From Ignavibacteriales bacterium (GTDB lineage Bacteria; Bacteroidota; Ignavibacteria; Ignavibacteriales; Melioribacteraceae): 64,000 nt of DNA. The stretch spans positions 310,001-374,000 of the forward strand of contig JAPLFG010000003.1 of assembly GCA_026390795.1 (NCBI GenBank), written 5' to 3'. The notes under the pieces were generated by a model that saw nothing but the letters and a program-made list of their open reading frames with translations, searched no databases and was not told where the DNA came from. Shown in pieces: positions 62,378 to 64,000 of the stretch. Each line of letters opens with the position of its first letter. The first letter of the stretch is position 1. Both the position numbers and the translations under genes were made by a program.

Positions 62378-63205
62378 TTGGCTACAAAGCTTAGTGCCAC
62401 TGATAAAAAATTAGTTGAAGATGTAAAAGCAAAAGGCAACATCCCTCAGCATATCGCATTAATAATGGATGGAAACGGTAGATGGGCAAATAAAAGAAGT
62501 TTGCCCCGTGTTGCCGGACATCAGCGCGGTGTTGAATCGGTTAGACAAGTTGTAGAAGCATGTGTAGGGCTCGGTGTAAAAATTCTTACTCTCTATACTT
62601 TTTCCACAGAAAATTGGAAACGCCCGCAAGATGAAGTTTCTACTTTGATGAGATTAATTGTAAGAAGTCTTCAGAACGAAACAGATGAGTTGAACAGTAA
62701 TGGAATTCGATTGACTACTATCGGCGATACTACTTCGCTACCGAATATTGTTCAAGATGAATTGAAAGCTGCACTGGATAAGACATCTCATAATGATCGG
62801 ATGATTTTAAACCTTGCTCTTAGTTATAGCGGAAGATGGGAACTTGTTGAGGCAGTTAAAGATATAAGCAAACAAGTAATTGCCGGAAAGTTAAAACCAG
62901 AAGAGATAACAGAAGATACAATTTCGGGAAATCTCTCTACGAGAGGGTTGCCCGAACCGGATTTATTGATTAGAAGCGGCGGCGAATTTAGAATTAGTAA
63001 TTTTTTGCTTTGGCAGATTGCTTATTCGGAAATATTTATCTCAGATGTGTTATGGCCCGATTTCCGGTGTAAACATTTGGTTGAAGCGATTAAAAATTTT
63101 CAAAAAAGAGAAAGAAGATTTGGTTTGGTTAGCGAACAACTATCGAGCAAACAGATAAAAGAGCATAATGATAAAACACACTCCCAAAAAGTGGTTAAAG
63201 CTTAG
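62378..63205 (+). CDS. uppS: isoprenyl (undecaprenyl-PP) synthase
   Basis: A 275-residue protein starting with TTG at 62378. The cis-prenyltransferase motif HIALIMDGNGRWANKR is near residue 27 with the catalytic Asp, followed by GHQRGVESVRQVVEAC, LTLYTFSTENWKRP, LNLALSYSGRWELVEAV and PDLLIRSGGEFRISNFLLWQ. It makes undecaprenyl diphosphate for cell wall and glycan carriers. It overlaps the bamA start by 38 bases. Confidence 0.95.
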   Translation: MATKLSATDKKLVEDVKAKGNIPQHIALIMDGNGRWANKRSLPRVAGHQRGVESVRQVVEACVGLGVKILTLYTFSTENWKRPQDEVSTLMRLIVRSLQNETDELNSNGIRLTTIGDTTSLPNIVQDELKAALDKTSHNDRMILNLALSYSGRWELVEAVKDISKQVIAGKLKPEEITEDTISGNLSTRGLPEPDLLIRSGGEFRISNFLLWQIAYSEIFISDVLWPDFRCKHLVEAIKNFQKRERRFGLVSEQLSSKQIKEHNDKTHSQKVVKA

Positions 63206-64000
63206 TCTAATCTTATTACTAATTACATTAGCCGAAGTTTATCCGCAAACGCAAAAGATTAATTACAAAATCCTTGGTATTTCTGTTATTGGAAATAAGT
63301 CTGCAGATGCCGCAACTATTATTGCAAATTCGGGGTTGAAGGTTGGTGACGAAATTACCATGCCCGGCGATCAATCCAATAACGCAATTAAACGATTATG
63401 GAATTTGGGAATTTTTCAAGATGTTCAACTTTTAATTGAAAAGAAAATTGATAACGGTGTTTTTCTTCAATTGAAGGTTCAAGAATATCCGCGTCTCGAA
63501 AAAATTGTATTAACCGGCAATGATGAATTAAGCAGCGACAATATCAATAAAAAGATTAATATCGTTCGCGGACAAACTCTAAAACCGCAAGAAATAACAC
63601 GAATTATAAACAAAGTAAAATTGTTGTATGACGACGACGGCTATCTGAATGCTAAGATTGTACCAGACTATTATCAATTTTTTCGTGCAGATACAGTTGG
63701 TCAAGAATTAAGTGTTACGTGGCGCAATGAAAAAGATCTTTCCAAAGAATATAAAACTACTTACGAACTTGATAAAAATTCTTCCCTAAATTCGGTTGCC
63801 AAAATAAAAGACCGCACAGTTGTAATATTTGATATTACAGAAGGAGATGAAGTTACAATTGAACGTATTAGGTTTCATGGTAATACAGCCTTTCCGGATG
63901 ATGATTTAATCAGCCAGTTTGATGAAACAAAAGAACCTAAGTGGTGGAAATTCTGGTCTTCTCCAAAATTCAAGAAAGATAAATTTGAAAAAGACAAAGA
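63168..64000 (+). CDS. bamA: outer-membrane assembly factor BamA, N-terminal part
   Basis: Open from ATG 63168 to the window edge, 277 residues so far. A signal peptide (LKLSLILLLITLAEVYPQ) is followed by POTRA domains: ILGISVIGNKSADAATIIAN, SGLKVGDEITMP, LWNLGIFQDVQLLIEK, then IVLTGNDELSSDNINKKINI, GQTLKPQEITRIINKVKLLY and IERIRFHGNTAFPDDDLISQ. BamA inserts beta-barrel proteins. It follows uppS, as in many bacteria. Confidence 0.92.
   Translation, partial: MIKHTPKKWLKLSLILLLITLAEVYPQTQKINYKILGISVIGNKSADAATIIANSGLKVGDEITMPGDQSNNAIKRLWNLGIFQDVQLLIEKKIDNGVFLQLKVQEYPRLEKIVLTGNDELSSDNINKKINIVRGQTLKPQEITRIINKVKLLYDDDGYLNAKIVPDYYQFFRADTVGQELSVTWRNEKDLSKEYKTTYELDKNSSLNSVAKIKDRTVVIFDITEGDEVTIERIRFHGNTAFPDDDLISQFDETKEPKWWKFWSSPKFKKDKFEKDK

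Overview
The window most likely comes from an AT-rich member of the Ignavibacteria or a close Bacteroidota/Chlorobi-group relative. The main clue is a secreted protein ending in a Por-type (type IX secretion) sorting tail of the NYPNPFNPTT kind. The housekeeping genes fit this: complex I subunits, a PEP-synthase-like protein with receiver-like domains, an MlaE permease, LexA, UppS and BamA. This placement rests on recognising families, not on a database search.

The window has two halves. Bases 1 to about 43.1 kb are an integrated element plus its cargo. Its right end is visible: a large serine recombinase (41638-43146) abuts and overlaps a comM/yifB gene cut off after the AAMNP motif. The left end and the rest of comM are not in the window. 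Element backbone genes are two VirD4/TraD-like ATPases (889-3918, 39856-41187), a RuvC resolvase next to a RuvC paralogue that has lost its catalytic acids, an HTH protein, XRE regulators, a DUF932 protein, a Cas4/RecB-like nuclease, and a second serine recombinase (31639-33297) with decayed relatives nearby. No relaxase or T4SS channel gene is visible, so self-transfer is unproven.

The cargo includes several likely defence or conflict modules: a tight SIR2-HerA-KTSC-nuclease operon (22.6-26.8 kb), a TIR protein, a ParB-like/Dam methylase pair, a candidate RNase toxin with a small partner, and a patatin next to a secreted nuclease. It also holds an unfamiliar operon (33.8-37.3 kb) that combines a DUF43/BpsA-like methyltransferase-fold enzyme, an unknown protein, a radical SAM/SPASM enzyme, a P-loop kinase that seems to use an ATT start codon, and a 71-residue protein.

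From 7 to 21.5 kb the island also carries small envelope and metal-binding-like proteins around a NarL-type histidine kinase/response regulator pair. An 18-bp sequence, TCGTACTTATACTGATGT on the coding strand, occurs in three exact and several near copies upstream of these genes, always in the same orientation. One copy lies upstream of the kinase/regulator operon itself. This looks like a local, self-regulated regulon and is the most distinctive pattern in the window.

From 43.1 kb to the end is ordinary chromosome: slipin and GntR, nuoGHI, M16 peptidase, aminotransferase, PEP-synthase-like protein, glutamate dehydrogenase, sugar transferase, MlaE, ilvE, alkaline phosphatase, lexA, uppS and the start of bamA. 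Two features stand out here: a possible Ile/Leu/Val-rich leader peptide with a terminator before ilvE, and a 146-bp multi-hairpin repeat before lexA.
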